DNA of 64,000 nucleotides from Gp6-AA40 sp963772955 (GTDB lineage Bacteria; Acidobacteriota; Vicinamibacteria; Vicinamibacterales; UBA2999): the NCBI GenBank assembly GCA_963772955.1, contig CAVYZF010000011.1, positions 372,001 through 436,000 of the forward strand. The letters are read 5' to 3'. The first letter of the stretch is position 1. Each line of letters starts with the position of its first letter. Below, piece by piece: positions 17,152-26,400 of the stretch. The translations under genes and the position numbers were made by a program. Under the pieces are notes generated by a model. It searched no databases, was not told the origin of the DNA, and saw nothing but the letters and a program-made list of their open reading frames with translations.

Positions 17152-18708
17152 ATGCAAATCCTCCTTTTATCCATGCCGGACAGCTTCGAGCATACGCCGA
17201 CGATCGCGGTGCGTATGCCGAACGGTGGTCTCGCTTCGCTCGCGGGCAACGTCGACAGCCATCACCAGGTGGCGATCGCGGATCTCATCCTCGCGCAGTC
17301 ATCCGTACAAGCGACTGTTGTTCGACTGATCGAGCAGCTCCAGCCTCGGCTGGTCGGCCTGTCGGTCATGACGTTCCAGCGCAGCACGGCGCGGCGGATC
17401 ATCTCGCTCATTCGCTCGCTCAAGCCTGAGGTGCTCTTCGCGGTCGGCGGCTATGACCCGTCGCTCGCGCCAGAAGCGTGGACGGATTCGTCGCTTGGTG
17501 TCGACTTCATCGTGCGCGGCGAGGGAGACCTCACGTTTCGCGACCTCCTTCGCGCGCTCGACGGACAGGGTTCGCTCGGCGATATCCCCGGGCTCTGGTT
17601 TCGATCGGCCGACGGCTTCCAGCGCAATCCGCCGCGGCCAGCGACGACGCTGAAGGACGGAGAGGTTCGCCCGCCGGCGCGCGCGGGTCGAGTGCTCTCC
17701 GGCTACACGATGATGGGACGCCCGATCGACGTCGTGGAGACCTCGCGCGGCTGCACGTTCGACTGCAGCTTCTGCTCGATCATCGAGATGCGCGGGCGCA
17801 ACTTCCATCGCTTTACGATCGATCGCGTGATCGCGGACATCACGGACGCTCGCGATCGTGGAGCGCGCTCGATCTTCCTCGTCGACGACAACATCACGAT
17901 CGACGTCCCTCGACTCGAAGCCCTCTGCCGCGCCATCGTCGAGCACGGTCTCGACGACATCATGTACGTGGTGCAGGCCATGACCGCGGCGATCGCCACG
18001 CACGGCGCGTCGCTCGCGCCACTCATGCGGAAGGCGGGATTCCGCTACGTGTTCCTCGGCATCGAGAACGTACTCGAAGACGATCTCGCGTTCCTGAAGG
18101 CCACCGCCAAGAACAGCCGGAAGCAGGAGAACACGACACTCGCCGCGGTGAACGTGCTCCATGAGCACGGCCTGCTCGTGGTCGGCGGCCTGATCGTCGG
18201 AAATCCCGACGACACGCGCGCGTCGATCGAGACCAACCTCGCGTTCGCGAGGGAGTACGTCGACTGGCCGTACATCCAGCATCCGACGCCATATCCAGGC
18301 ACGCCGATGACGCGCGACTTCCGCGAGCGCGGGTTGATCGTCAACCAGCGTGTCGAGGAGTACGACGGGACGTCAGCGGTGACGCGCAGCACGCATCTCG
18401 ATGCCGAAGAGATCGAGTTCATGCGGTGGCGTGCCGAGCGCTGGATGAAGGTCCGCCATATTCCCACGGCCTTCCGGCTTCATCCTGGCTTCGTGCTCAA
18501 GAACGGGCACGGGATGATGGCGCATACCTTCCGCGGCACCACCTGGCGTTCGCTGCTCGGTCTCGAATCAGTGCGCGACACGTTCCGCCGCTACCGGCAG
18601 ATCCGTGCACGCGAACGGGAATACCTGGCGTGGCCAGACCCGCTTGGCGGGCAGCCGCTCACCGAACCCGCTGTGGCATCGAGCACGCTGAACTGGGTGG
18701 CTAGGTAG
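17152..18708 (+). CDS. B12-binding-domain radical SAM protein
   Basis: 518 residues. The N-terminal ~140 residues form a cobalamin-binding-like Rossmann domain (MQILLLSMPDSFE, LVGLSVMTFQ, LFAVGGYDPSLAPE). The radical SAM core begins at the cluster motif C201-x3-C205-x2-C208 (RGCTFDCSFCSI). Later motifs are IFLVDDNITID and FRYVFLGIEN. Members of this group modify lipids, cofactors or peptides; the substrate here is unknown. The stop codon and the last three sense codons lie inside the next repeat array, so the C-terminal WVAR is repeat-encoded. No good ribosome site is visible; the GAAC array runs up to three bases before the ATG. Confidence 0.85.
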   Translation: MQILLLSMPDSFEHTPTIAVRMPNGGLASLAGNVDSHHQVAIADLILAQSSVQATVVRLIEQLQPRLVGLSVMTFQRSTARRIISLIRSLKPEVLFAVGGYDPSLAPEAWTDSSLGVDFIVRGEGDLTFRDLLRALDGQGSLGDIPGLWFRSADGFQRNPPRPATTLKDGEVRPPARAGRVLSGYTMMGRPIDVVETSRGCTFDCSFCSIIEMRGRNFHRFTIDRVIADITDARDRGARSIFLVDDNITIDVPRLEALCRAIVEHGLDDIMYVVQAMTAAIATHGASLAPLMRKAGFRYVFLGIENVLEDDLAFLKATAKNSRKQENTTLAAVNVLHEHGLLVVGGLIVGNPDDTRASIETNLAFAREYVDWPYIQHPTPYPGTPMTRDFRERGLIVNQRVEEYDGTSAVTRSTHLDAEEIEFMRWRAERWMKVRHIPTAFRLHPGFVLKNGHGMMAHTFRGTTWRSLLGLESVRDTFRRYRQIRAREREYLAWPDPLGGQPLTEPAVASSTLNWVAR

Positions 18709-18829
18709 CTGGGTAACTGCGTTGCTCGGTAGCTGGGTAACTGCGTTGCTCGGTAGCTGGGTAACGCAACCTAACAACCTAGCACCCAGCCCCAGCAACC
18801 CAGCTACCTAACAACCTAGCTACCCAATG
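18695..18829. repeat. Inverted arrays of 8-base NGGTNGCT units
   Basis: Nine back-to-back 8-base units from 18695 to 18766 follow the pattern N(G/C)GTNNCT, for example AGGTAGCT and GGGTAACT. From 18767 to 18829 the complementary words (such as AGCTACCT and AACAACCT) recur in steps of 8, with two shorter steps. The first two units overlap the end of the radical SAM gene, including its TAG. Confidence 0.85.
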
Positions 18830-18892
18830 TCCCCGTGACATTGGGCATTTCCCGGAAGGACAGGTTACGATCGAGTTCGAAGGGAGCGTCGT

Positions 18893-19855
18893 ATGTCATT
18901 TCCTGGGACCGGCAAGATCTGGATGAACGGCAAGCTCGTGGACTGGACAGATGCCAAGATCCACGTCGCGTCCCACGTCGTTCACTACGGCAGCGCAGTC
19001 TTCGAAGGCGCCCGCTGCTATGACACGCTGCAAGGCCCGGCCTGCTTCCGGCTGGACGCGCACATGCGCCGACTCTACGACTCCGCCCGGATCTACCGGA
19101 TGGAAATCCCCTTCGATCAACAGACGCTCAGCGACGCAACGGTGGATCTGATTCGCACCAACGCGTTCAAGGCGTGCTACATCCGTCCGATCGTCTATCG
19201 CGGATATGACTCGCTCGGCGTCAATCCCGCGCCGTGCCCGGTCGACGTCGCCATCATGCTGTGGGAATGGGGCGCGTACTTCACCAAAGAGGCGATCGAA
19301 GAAGGGCTCGACGTCAAGATCTCGACCTGGGCTCGGAACGCGCCGAACACCACGCCGGCCATGGCGAAGAGCGTCGCCAACTACGCGAACGCGCAGCTGA
19401 TCAAGATGGAAGCGATCGCCGACGGGTATGCCGAAGGCATTGCGCTCGACACACAGGGAAACCTGAGCGAAGGCAGCGGCCAGAACGTGTTCGTCGTGCG
19501 CGAAGGGATCATCTACACCCCGCCCATCGGCAACTCCGTGCTCTGGGGCATCACGCGCGACTCGGTCATGACCATCGCCCGCGAGCTTGGGTTCGAGGTC
19601 CGGGAAACCACGCTCCCGCGGGAAACGCTGTACATGGCCGATGAAGTGTTCTTCGTAGGGACGGCGGTCGAAGTCACGCCGATTCGGTCGGTCGACCGCG
19701 TGAAGGTTGGCCGGGGCCGGCGAGGTCCCATCACGGAGGCGATCCAGCAGCGATTCTTCCAGATTGTGAAGGGAGAGGCGGCTGACACCCACGGCTGGCT
19801 GCGGCCGGTGAACGTCCGTGAGGCCGCTACTACTGGAGCCGCCAAGAGCCGATAA
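18893..19855 (+). CDS. ilvE: Branched-chain amino acid aminotransferase
   Basis: 320 residues. PLP enzyme (fold type IV) that swaps the amino group between Leu/Ile/Val and 2-oxoglutarate. Diagnostic motifs: HYGSAVFEGARCY, YIRPIVYRGY, PLP Lys159 in AMAKSVANY, EGSGQNVFVV, and GITRDSVMTIA followed by E(T)LYMADEVFFVGTA. Full family length. A ribosome site AAGGGAG lies about 6 bases before the ATG. Stands between a repeat array and pilT; cytoplasmic. Confidence 0.95.
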   Translation: MSFPGTGKIWMNGKLVDWTDAKIHVASHVVHYGSAVFEGARCYDTLQGPACFRLDAHMRRLYDSARIYRMEIPFDQQTLSDATVDLIRTNAFKACYIRPIVYRGYDSLGVNPAPCPVDVAIMLWEWGAYFTKEAIEEGLDVKISTWARNAPNTTPAMAKSVANYANAQLIKMEAIADGYAEGIALDTQGNLSEGSGQNVFVVREGIIYTPPIGNSVLWGITRDSVMTIARELGFEVRETTLPRETLYMADEVFFVGTAVEVTPIRSVDRVKVGRGRRGPITEAIQQRFFQIVKGEAADTHGWLRPVNVREAATTGAAKSR

Positions 19856-19918
19856 CCTACGGGAATAGTCCGATGGGCCGGTGCATTCCCGCACCGCCCC
19901 ATTCGGCCACCCCGTAGC

Positions 19919-21076
19919 ATGCACGTCAACGATCTGCTCAAGATTGCCGTCCTCAGCGGCGCGTCGGACCTCCATCTCAAAGTCGGGACCTACCCGATGA
20001 TGCGGGTTCGCGGAACGCTGATCCCCGCGACCGAGGAGCGCCGGCTCGAACACGAGGATGTCGTGGCCATGGCCGCAGCGGTGCTGCCGGCCGGGCATCG
20101 CGATAAGTTCCGCGACAACCACGAAGTCGACCTGGCCTACAGCGTGGCCGGACTCGGCCGCTTCCGCTGCAACGCCTTCCAGCAGCGCGGCACCATCGGG
20201 ATGATCTTCCGCGTCATTCCGATGCGGGTGGCGACCATCGAGGACTTGCTGCTTCCGAAGGTCCTGAAAAAGATCGCGAGCGAAGAACGCGGCCTCATTC
20301 TCGTCACCGGGACAACCGGTAGCGGCAAGAGCACGACCCTCGCCGCGCTCATCGACGAGATCAACTCGACGCGCACCACGCACATCATGACCATCGAGGA
20401 CCCGATCGAGTACCTGCATCGGGACCAGCGCTCGGTGATCAATCAGCGCGAGATCGGCGTCGATACCCGCTCGTTCGGCGACGCGCTGCGCAGCGCGCTG
20501 CGTCAGGATCCCGACGTCATCCTGCTCGGTGAGATGCGCGACCTCGAGACCATTCAGACGGCACTGCTCGCCGCCGAGACCGGGCACCTGGTACTCTCGA
20601 CTCTGCACACACTGGACGCGACGGAGACCATCAACCGCATCATCGCCGTGTTCCCGCCGCATCAGCAGAAGCAGATCCGCATTCAGCTGGCCAGCGTCAT
20701 CAAGGCGGTGATCTCGCAGCGCCTGATGCCGAGGACTGACGCCAAGGGACGCGTGCCGGCGGTGGAGGTCCTCTACAGCACGGCATACATCCGGGACTGC
20801 ATCCTCGACAAGGAGAAGTCTCATCTGATCCACGGGGCGATCGCGCAGGGGACGTCGCAGTACGGGATGCAGACCTTCGATCAGTCGATCTTCACCCTCT
20901 ACGAGCAGGGACTCGTCTCCTACGAGGAGGCGCTGCGCTGGGCGACCAACGTCGACGAGTTCAAGCTCAAGGTGCAGGGCATCCACACCACGGCCGACAT
21001 GGCGCGCGAGCAGATGGCGCGCACGGGCCAGACCACCGGCGGAAAGTCGCCGGAAATCACACGCTACGGCAGCTGA
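19919..21076 (+). CDS. pilT: Type IV pilus retraction ATPase PilT
   Basis: 385 residues. Hexameric motor that drives pilus retraction and twitching. Walker A GTTGSGKST near residues 131-139, Asp box TRTTHIMTIEDPIEYLH, Walker B VILLGEMRDLET and His box TGHLVLSTLHT. The C-terminal part has GMQTFDQSIFTLYEQG, followed by an Ala/Gly-rich tail. No pil operon is visible around it, as common for pilT. Confidence 0.95.
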   Translation: MHVNDLLKIAVLSGASDLHLKVGTYPMMRVRGTLIPATEERRLEHEDVVAMAAAVLPAGHRDKFRDNHEVDLAYSVAGLGRFRCNAFQQRGTIGMIFRVIPMRVATIEDLLLPKVLKKIASEERGLILVTGTTGSGKSTTLAALIDEINSTRTTHIMTIEDPIEYLHRDQRSVINQREIGVDTRSFGDALRSALRQDPDVILLGEMRDLETIQTALLAAETGHLVLSTLHTLDATETINRIIAVFPPHQQKQIRIQLASVIKAVISQRLMPRTDAKGRVPAVEVLYSTAYIRDCILDKEKSHLIHGAIAQGTSQYGMQTFDQSIFTLYEQGLVSYEEALRWATNVDEFKLKVQGIHTTADMAREQMARTGQTTGGKSPEITRYGS

Positions 21077-21094
21077 TCCGCGCCCGCCCACGTA

Positions 21095-21180
21095 ATTCAA
21101 AATGCAAGATGCAAAATGCAAATTTTGCGAACTTCATTTTGAATCCGTTTGCATTTTGAATTTTGAATTTTGCATTACAT
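21095..21180. repeat. Inverted arrays of 7-base ATGCAAA / TTTTGAA units
   Basis: Four units of 7 from 21095 (ATTCAAA, then ATGCAA-R words at 21102, 21109, 21116). These face complementary 7-base units at 21123, 21130, 21137, 21154, 21161 and 21168 (TTTTGCN, TTTTGAA). Very AT-rich compared with the genes on both sides. It occupies nearly the whole pilT-recX gap. Confidence 0.85.
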
Positions 21181-21185
21181 AGACT
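21180..21185 (+). promoter_or_regulatory. -10-like box TAGACT, 6 bases before recX GTG
   Basis: Lies at the edge of the heptamer array and at leaderless distance from GTG 21192. Confidence 0.35.
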
Positions 21186-21191
21186 GAGTAA

Positions 21192-21653
21192 GTGTCCGCC
21201 GATACCTATCTGGCTGCGCTCAAGCTGCTCGCTCGACGCGAGTTGTCCGAGGCGCAGCTTCGCCAGCGACTCCTCCGTCGCCAGCACGACTCCGACGCGA
21301 TCGACGCGGCCATCGCCCGACTCAAGTTCGATCGCAGTCTCGATGACGAGCGCGTCGCCGGCGCCATCGCCCGCTCCGAAACCGGCCTCAGGAAACGCGG
21401 GCGCTACCGCGTGACCCGTCAAATCGAAGCGGCCGGCATCGCGTCTTCGATCGCGAAGCGTGTCGTGGACGAGACCTTTGCCGCGATCGACGGCGATGCG
21501 TTGCTCGGACAGGCGCTCGCGCGACGACTGCGCGGCCGGACGCGCATCGCAGACGACCGCGAGTTTCAGCGCCTCTACCGCTACCTCGTGGGCCAGGGCT
21601 TTGAGCCGGACCGGGTCAGGGCGCTGCTCCGGACCTACAATAGAGAACAATGA
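21192..21653 (+). CDS. recX: Regulatory protein RecX
   Basis: 153 residues, GTG start. RecX binds RecA filaments and limits their activity. The family pattern is three-helix repeats: AALKLLARRELSEAQLRQRL, then AIARLKFDRSLDDERVA with the RKRGRYRV motif, then the last LYRYLVGQGFEPDRVRALL. Its stop overlaps the alaS start (ATGA), the classic recX-alaS arrangement; recA itself is not nearby. Confidence 0.88.
   Translation: MSADTYLAALKLLARRELSEAQLRQRLLRRQHDSDAIDAAIARLKFDRSLDDERVAGAIARSETGLRKRGRYRVTRQIEAAGIASSIAKRVVDETFAAIDGDALLGQALARRLRGRTRIADDREFQRLYRYLVGQGFEPDRVRALLRTYNREQ
21636..21641 (+). promoter_or_regulatory. -10-like box TACAAT, 8 bases before alaS ATG
   Basis: Sits inside the end of recX and could give alaS its own leaderless transcript in addition to read-through from recX. 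Confidence 0.4.
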
Positions 21654-24349
21654 CCTCCAGGGAGATCCGCGCGTCGTTTCTCGCGTTCTTCGAGAAACAG
21701 GGCCACCGCATCGTTGCGAGTTCCCCGCTCGTGCCGCACGAGGACCCCACGCTCCTCTTCACCAACGCGGGGATGAATCAGTTCAAGGACGTGCTTCTCG
21801 GGAAGGAAACGCGCACCTATACGCGCGCCACGACCGTCCAGAAGTGCATGCGCGTCAGCGGGAAGCACAACGACCTCGACAACGTGGGGCCCTCGTTCCG
21901 CCATCACACGTTCTTCGAGATGCTCGGCAACTTCTCGTTCGGCGACTACTTCAAGCGCGAGGCGATCCCGTTCGCGTGGAGCCTGCTCACCGACGTCTGG
22001 CAGATTCCGAAAGATCGACTCACCGTCACGATCTTCCGGGGTGATGACTCTGTTCCCCGCGACCGCGAAGCCTATGAGCTCTGGAAGGCCCTGCTCCCTG
22101 CCGATCGAATCGGTGAGTTAGGCGCCGACGACAACTTCTGGACGATGGGCGACACGGGGCCGTGCGGACGCTGCTCCGAGATCTACTTCTTCCGTGGCGC
22201 GAATGTACCGTGCGGGGAGGAACTGGCTGGCCGCTCGTGCCGTGGCGTCGAGTGCGGCTGCGACCGCTACGTCGAGATCTGGAACAACGTGTTCATGGAG
22301 TTCGATCGGCAGGCCGACGGCAAGCTGAATCCCCTGCCCGCACCGTCGATCGACACCGGCATGGGCCTCGAGCGCGTGACGGCTGTCCTGCAGGGCCACC
22401 TATCGAACTACGACACCGACCTCTTCACGCCGATTCTTTCGGCGATCGGCGAACGCGCCGGCACGGCGCACCGCGGCACGATGGAGCCGTCCGACGTCTC
22501 GATGCGCGTCATTGCGGATCACATTCGCGCAACGACATTTCTCATCGGAGATGGCGTCTACCCGTCCAACGAAGGGCGCGGCTACGTCCTGCGCAAGATC
22601 ATGCGGCGTGCGATGCGACACGGCAAGCGACTCGGCATGCAGGAGCCCTTCCTGTACACCCTGGTCGATACGATGGTGCGTGAATTCGGCGGCGCGTATC
22701 CGGAGCTCAAGACCGGACGTGACATCGTGGTCCAGATGGTTCAAGCCGAAGAAGAACGCTTCGACGCGGTGCTCACGAGCGGTCTGCCCCGCCTCGAAGA
22801 GATTCTCGACACAGCTGCCGCAGGCAACGGTCTGATACCAGGCGATGCCGCGTTCAAGCTGTACGACACGCACGGAGTACCGCGCGACTTCATCGAAGAC
22901 ATGATCGAGGACCGGAAGTTGCGGCTCGATCAGGAAGGCTTTGAGCGCGCGATGGAGGCACAGCGCCAGAAGGCGCGTGCCAAGAGCGCGTTCAAGAGAG
23001 ATGCGACGAAGAGCAACGTCTGGACGTATTTAGGCGGTCTGGACCGTGACCTGGAAAACATTGGAGAGAACGTCTTCCGGGGATATGACATCACGCAACT
23101 GAACACACAGGTCGTAGCCATTTTTGGGCTCGATCAGGATCAAAAGGATTCGCTTTCGCAAGGCGAGGAAGGCTACGTGGCTCTCGCCGAGACTCCGTTT
23201 TATCTGGAGAGTGGTGGGCAGGTGTCGGACTCCGGCACTATTTCCAGTTCAGAGGGCGAAGCACGAGTGTTTGGCCTCGTTCGCGTCCCTCACTGGCCAA
23301 GATTGCACCGGGTGCAAATTGTGAGTGGCGTTCTACGACAGCGCGACCCGGTGCGAGCAACTGTGGCAAACGACGTGCGCGATGCGACCCGCCGCAACCA
23401 CACGGCAACTCACCTGCTCCATGCCGCGCTTCGACAGGTGCTCGGCCAGCACGTCAAGCAGGCCGGCTCTCTCGTCGCGCCAGACCGTCTGCGCTTCGAC
23501 TTTGTGCACGTCAGCGCGGTCACGCGCGAGCAGTCGCTCGAAATCGAGCGCATCGTCAACGAGCAGATCCTGCGGAACACGGTCGTGCAGACCGACGTGA
23601 AGAACACCCAGGAAGCGATCGCTGCCGGCGCGATGGCGCTCTTCGGCGAGAAGTACGGCGACAAGGTCCGTGTGGTCTCGATTCCGGGTTTCAGCGTCGA
23701 GCTGTGCGGCGGCACTCACGTCCGCGCGACTGGCGACATCGGGCTCTTCGCTATCGTCTCAGAGGGTGGCGTTGCCGCGGGAGTACGACGCATCGAGGCG
23801 ATCACCGGCCTCGACTCGTTGACTGCCTATCAGCGTCAACGCGACGAGCTCGGCGCGCTTGCTGGCGCGCTCAATTCTCGACCCGGAGATCTTTCCGCCC
23901 GAATCGTCGCCGTGCAGGACGAGAACAAGCGGCTTACTCGCGAGCTTCAGCAGGCGAAAATGAAGGCAGCGCTCGCGCCGGCAGGCTCCGCACCCGGCGA
24001 AAGCGACGTCGCCGACATTGCGGGCGTCAAGCTGGTGGCGCGCCAGGTGAGCGGACTCGACAAGGATGGCCTGCGTGCGCTCGTCGATCAGCATCGAGGG
24101 CAGATCAAGAGCGGTGTGGTCGTGCTCGCGTCGCCGTCCGACGGCAAGGTCTCGATCGTCGTGGGCGTCACGCCGGATCTCACGAAGAGGGCGCCCGCGG
24201 GGCAAATCGTCAAGCAGCTCGCGCCGATCGTCGGTGGCGGAGGCGGCGGCAGGCCCGACTTCGCTGAAGCGGGCGGCAAGGATCCGTCGAAGATCCCCGA
24301 GCTCCTCGCGGCGAGCCGGGACGTTATCGAGAAAATGTTGTCGGTGTGA
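21650..24349 (+). CDS. alaS: Alanyl-tRNA synthetase
   Basis: 899 residues, full length. Charges tRNA-Ala. The N-terminal class II core has TNAGMNQFKDVLLG, RHHTFFEMLGNFSFGDYFK and GMGLERV. The editing domain has the zinc residues of RNHTATHLLHAALR and LCGGTHV. The C-terminal part has a coiled coil (DENKRLTRELQQAKMK) and a Gly-rich DHHA1-like end (GGGGGGRPDFAEAGG). Follows recX with a 4-base overlap. Confidence 0.97.
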   Translation: MTSREIRASFLAFFEKQGHRIVASSPLVPHEDPTLLFTNAGMNQFKDVLLGKETRTYTRATTVQKCMRVSGKHNDLDNVGPSFRHHTFFEMLGNFSFGDYFKREAIPFAWSLLTDVWQIPKDRLTVTIFRGDDSVPRDREAYELWKALLPADRIGELGADDNFWTMGDTGPCGRCSEIYFFRGANVPCGEELAGRSCRGVECGCDRYVEIWNNVFMEFDRQADGKLNPLPAPSIDTGMGLERVTAVLQGHLSNYDTDLFTPILSAIGERAGTAHRGTMEPSDVSMRVIADHIRATTFLIGDGVYPSNEGRGYVLRKIMRRAMRHGKRLGMQEPFLYTLVDTMVREFGGAYPELKTGRDIVVQMVQAEEERFDAVLTSGLPRLEEILDTAAAGNGLIPGDAAFKLYDTHGVPRDFIEDMIEDRKLRLDQEGFERAMEAQRQKARAKSAFKRDATKSNVWTYLGGLDRDLENIGENVFRGYDITQLNTQVVAIFGLDQDQKDSLSQGEEGYVALAETPFYLESGGQVSDSGTISSSEGEARVFGLVRVPHWPRLHRVQIVSGVLRQRDPVRATVANDVRDATRRNHTATHLLHAALRQVLGQHVKQAGSLVAPDRLRFDFVHVSAVTREQSLEIERIVNEQILRNTVVQTDVKNTQEAIAAGAMALFGEKYGDKVRVVSIPGFSVELCGGTHVRATGDIGLFAIVSEGGVAAGVRRIEAITGLDSLTAYQRQRDELGALAGALNSRPGDLSARIVAVQDENKRLTRELQQAKMKAALAPAGSAPGESDVADIAGVKLVARQVSGLDKDGLRALVDQHRGQIKSGVVVLASPSDGKVSIVVGVTPDLTKRAPAGQIVKQLAPIVGGGGGGRPDFAEAGGKDPSKIPELLAASRDVIEKMLSV

Positions 24350-24419
24350 CCGATCGGACCTGATCTCGCGCCACAGCCTTTGGTAGAAGACACGCCTCGC
24401 CGGCAGACGTGACAGCTGA

Positions 24420-25340
24420 CTACGTCGATCGCTTTGCCGACAGCTCGTCGTAGGCGACCTGCAACTGCGGCGTGCCTTCATTGGAGGCGTACGCCGGCAG
24501 GCCGCCCTTCACGATCTCGTCCGCCGACTTGCCAGCGGCGATTCCCTTCCGCACGTACTCGAGCATCGCGCTGAAGTAGTCACGCAGCGCCAGCAGGTCT
24601 TTTGACGTTCCCGTGACCGGCGCACCAACCTTCGAGTGCCCGAAGATGTAGATCGTGTCCGCGTTGTGATCCTTGACTGTCTTTTCCAGGGACACGAGCC
24701 AGTTCCTGATCGACGCTCCCGCCGGGCGATCGACGCGCGGGTGTCGCAGGTGTGACATCAGATCTCCCATATGCACCACGTTCGCCTTCTGGAAGAAGAT
24801 GACGCCGTCGCCGCCGGTGTGACCTGGCCCGTAGTGATGCGCCGACACGACCTCACTTCCGAGATCGATCTTCCAGTCGGTCTTGTAGGTTGTGTCCGCG
24901 TACGCCTGGTCGCCCTCGCTCTTGTTCGCCGCAGCCTGCTTCCGCTGCAGTCCAGGCGCGTTCTCCTGCGCCACGATCCTGGTGACTGACGGCTGCAGCA
25001 CCTTGTTGCCGCCGGTGTGATCGGGATGATGGTGGGTGTTGATCAGCAGGTCGATCGTGCGACCACCGATCATCGGCTTGAACCCGTCCAAGAACATCTT
25101 CGACGTGTCGGCGAACTGGCTGTCGATCACGACCACCGCGTCGGGCCCGACCAACCAGCCCATCGTCCCGCCGCGCGCGGTGAACGTGCCGACGTTGCGT
25201 CGCAGCGATGCGAAGACAGGGACAGTCGGCGGGGCCGGAGCCGCCGCTGGCTGCTGCGCGAAGAGCCTGGGTGAACCGATCGCACCAGCTGCGATCGCGA
25301 GCGTCGATCTCACGATGAAGTCACGTCGATTCGAGTTCAT
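24420..25340 (-). CDS. Exported MBL-fold metallo-hydrolase
   Basis: 306 residues from ATG 25340. Tat-like signal NRRDFIVRSTLAIAAGA. Metallo-beta-lactamase fold with zinc motif THHHPDHTGG, later HYGPGHTGGD and YIFGHSKVG, and strand VVVIDSQFADTS. Cleaves an unknown ester, thioester or lactone bond in the periplasm; similar proteins form the quinoprotein-relay or SoxH-like group. A ribosome site (GAGGAGCG) precedes the start. An in-frame upstream ATG at 25373 would spoil the signal peptide. Confidence 0.85.
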   Translation of the reverse strand: MNSNRRDFIVRSTLAIAAGAIGSPRLFAQQPAAAPAPPTVPVFASLRRNVGTFTARGGTMGWLVGPDAVVVIDSQFADTSKMFLDGFKPMIGGRTIDLLINTHHHPDHTGGNKVLQPSVTRIVAQENAPGLQRKQAAANKSEGDQAYADTTYKTDWKIDLGSEVVSAHHYGPGHTGGDGVIFFQKANVVHMGDLMSHLRHPRVDRPAGASIRNWLVSLEKTVKDHNADTIYIFGHSKVGAPVTGTSKDLLALRDYFSAMLEYVRKGIAAGKSADEIVKGGLPAYASNEGTPQLQVAYDELSAKRST

Positions 25341-25394
25341 ACATACGCTCCTCGTCCGGCTGCAGCCGGACACGGCGATTGGCGAAGCCGGACA

Positions 25395-26396
25395 CTACGA
25401 CCGCATTGTGATGACGATCTTGCCAACAAACGTGCGCCCAGCCTGATGCTGATACGCGGCCGGCGCTGAGTCGAACGGAAAGACTCGGTCGATCACGGGT
25501 GTGAGGCGATTGACGGCGATGGCCCGGTTCATCTCGTCGAACATCGCGCGATCCCCGACGAAGATGCCGTGCAGGCTTCCGCCAACCATCATCAACGGCG
25601 CCGGATTGGTGTCGCCCTCTCGGCCGGCAAGGAATCCAATCAGAGCGATCTTGCCGCCGCGCGCAAGCGATCGCATCGATCGCGCGAGCGTCCCTGCGCC
25701 ACCGATCTCGACGACGCAGTCCACGCCGCGTCCGGACGTCAGCTTTCTGACCTCCTGCTCCCACTCCGGCGTGCGCTCGTAGTTGACGACATCCGATGCG
25801 CCAAGCGCCATCGCTCGCGCCGCCTTCTCGTTACTCGACGACGTGGCGATCACTCGTGCGCCGGTGGCCTTCGCAAACTGGAGCGCCGCAATCGACACGC
25901 CACCAGTTCCGAGCACGAGCACCGTATCGCCCGCCTTGATCGGCCGGCCCGCATGATAGAGCGCGTGCCACGCCGTGACCGCAGCGCACGGTAGACAGGC
26001 GGCTTCCTCGAACGACAGATGATCGGGGATCGAGACCACGCCTTCCTCGTTGAGGACGACCTGCTCCGCCAGCATCCCATCGAGTGGCGATCCAAGGGCG
26101 GCTGGCTGGGGGCCGGGCTGGAAGAACGTCGCCACAACGCGCGCGCCTGGCTTGAAACGCGTGACAGCCGATCCGATGGCAATCACTTCACCAGCACCAT
26201 CGGACAGCGGTATCAGGTCACGAGTGACGGCGCCGCCGAAGTACTGCCCCGCGACCACGGCGTGATCGCGATAGTTCAGCGATGTCGCGCGCACACGAAC
26301 GACAACCTCGCGCGCGCCAGGGACAGGAGAGGTGCGCTCAACCAGTCGCAACTGATCGAGGGTCGTGCATCCTTTGGGAACAATCCAGGCGCGCAT
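25395..26396 (-). CDS. MDR-family NAD(P)-dependent alcohol dehydrogenase / quinone reductase
   Basis: 333 residues, medium-chain dehydrogenase fold: N-terminal GroES-like part (SLNYRDHAVVAGQY, IPLSDGAGEVIAIG), a PCAAVTAWHAL hinge and the cofactor site VLVLGTGGVSIAALQFAKA. The catalytic-zinc Cys-His pattern is not seen, which suggests the zinc-independent quinone-oxidoreductase-like branch. Reduces an unknown carbonyl or enone with NADPH or NADH. Starts 4 bases after the PepSY gene stop, so likely co-transcribed with it. Confidence 0.85.
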   Translation of the reverse strand: MRAWIVPKGCTTLDQLRLVERTSPVPGAREVVVRVRATSLNYRDHAVVAGQYFGGAVTRDLIPLSDGAGEVIAIGSAVTRFKPGARVVATFFQPGPQPAALGSPLDGMLAEQVVLNEEGVVSIPDHLSFEEAACLPCAAVTAWHALYHAGRPIKAGDTVLVLGTGGVSIAALQFAKATGARVIATSSSNEKAARAMALGASDVVNYERTPEWEQEVRKLTSGRGVDCVVEIGGAGTLARSMRSLARGGKIALIGFLAGREGDTNPAPLMMVGGSLHGIFVGDRAMFDEMNRAIAVNRLTPVIDRVFPFDSAPAAYQHQAGRTFVGKIVITMRS

Positions 26397-26400
26397 GCAC

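Noticed and set aside
17299..18282. 327-codon minus-strand open frame
   Set aside because: Shadow of the radical SAM gene, with no family motif.
18896..21121. 741-codon open frame on the minus strand
   Set aside because: Antisense to ilvE and pilT, both certain. Composition is Arg/His/Asp-rich shadow sequence typical of GC-rich DNA.
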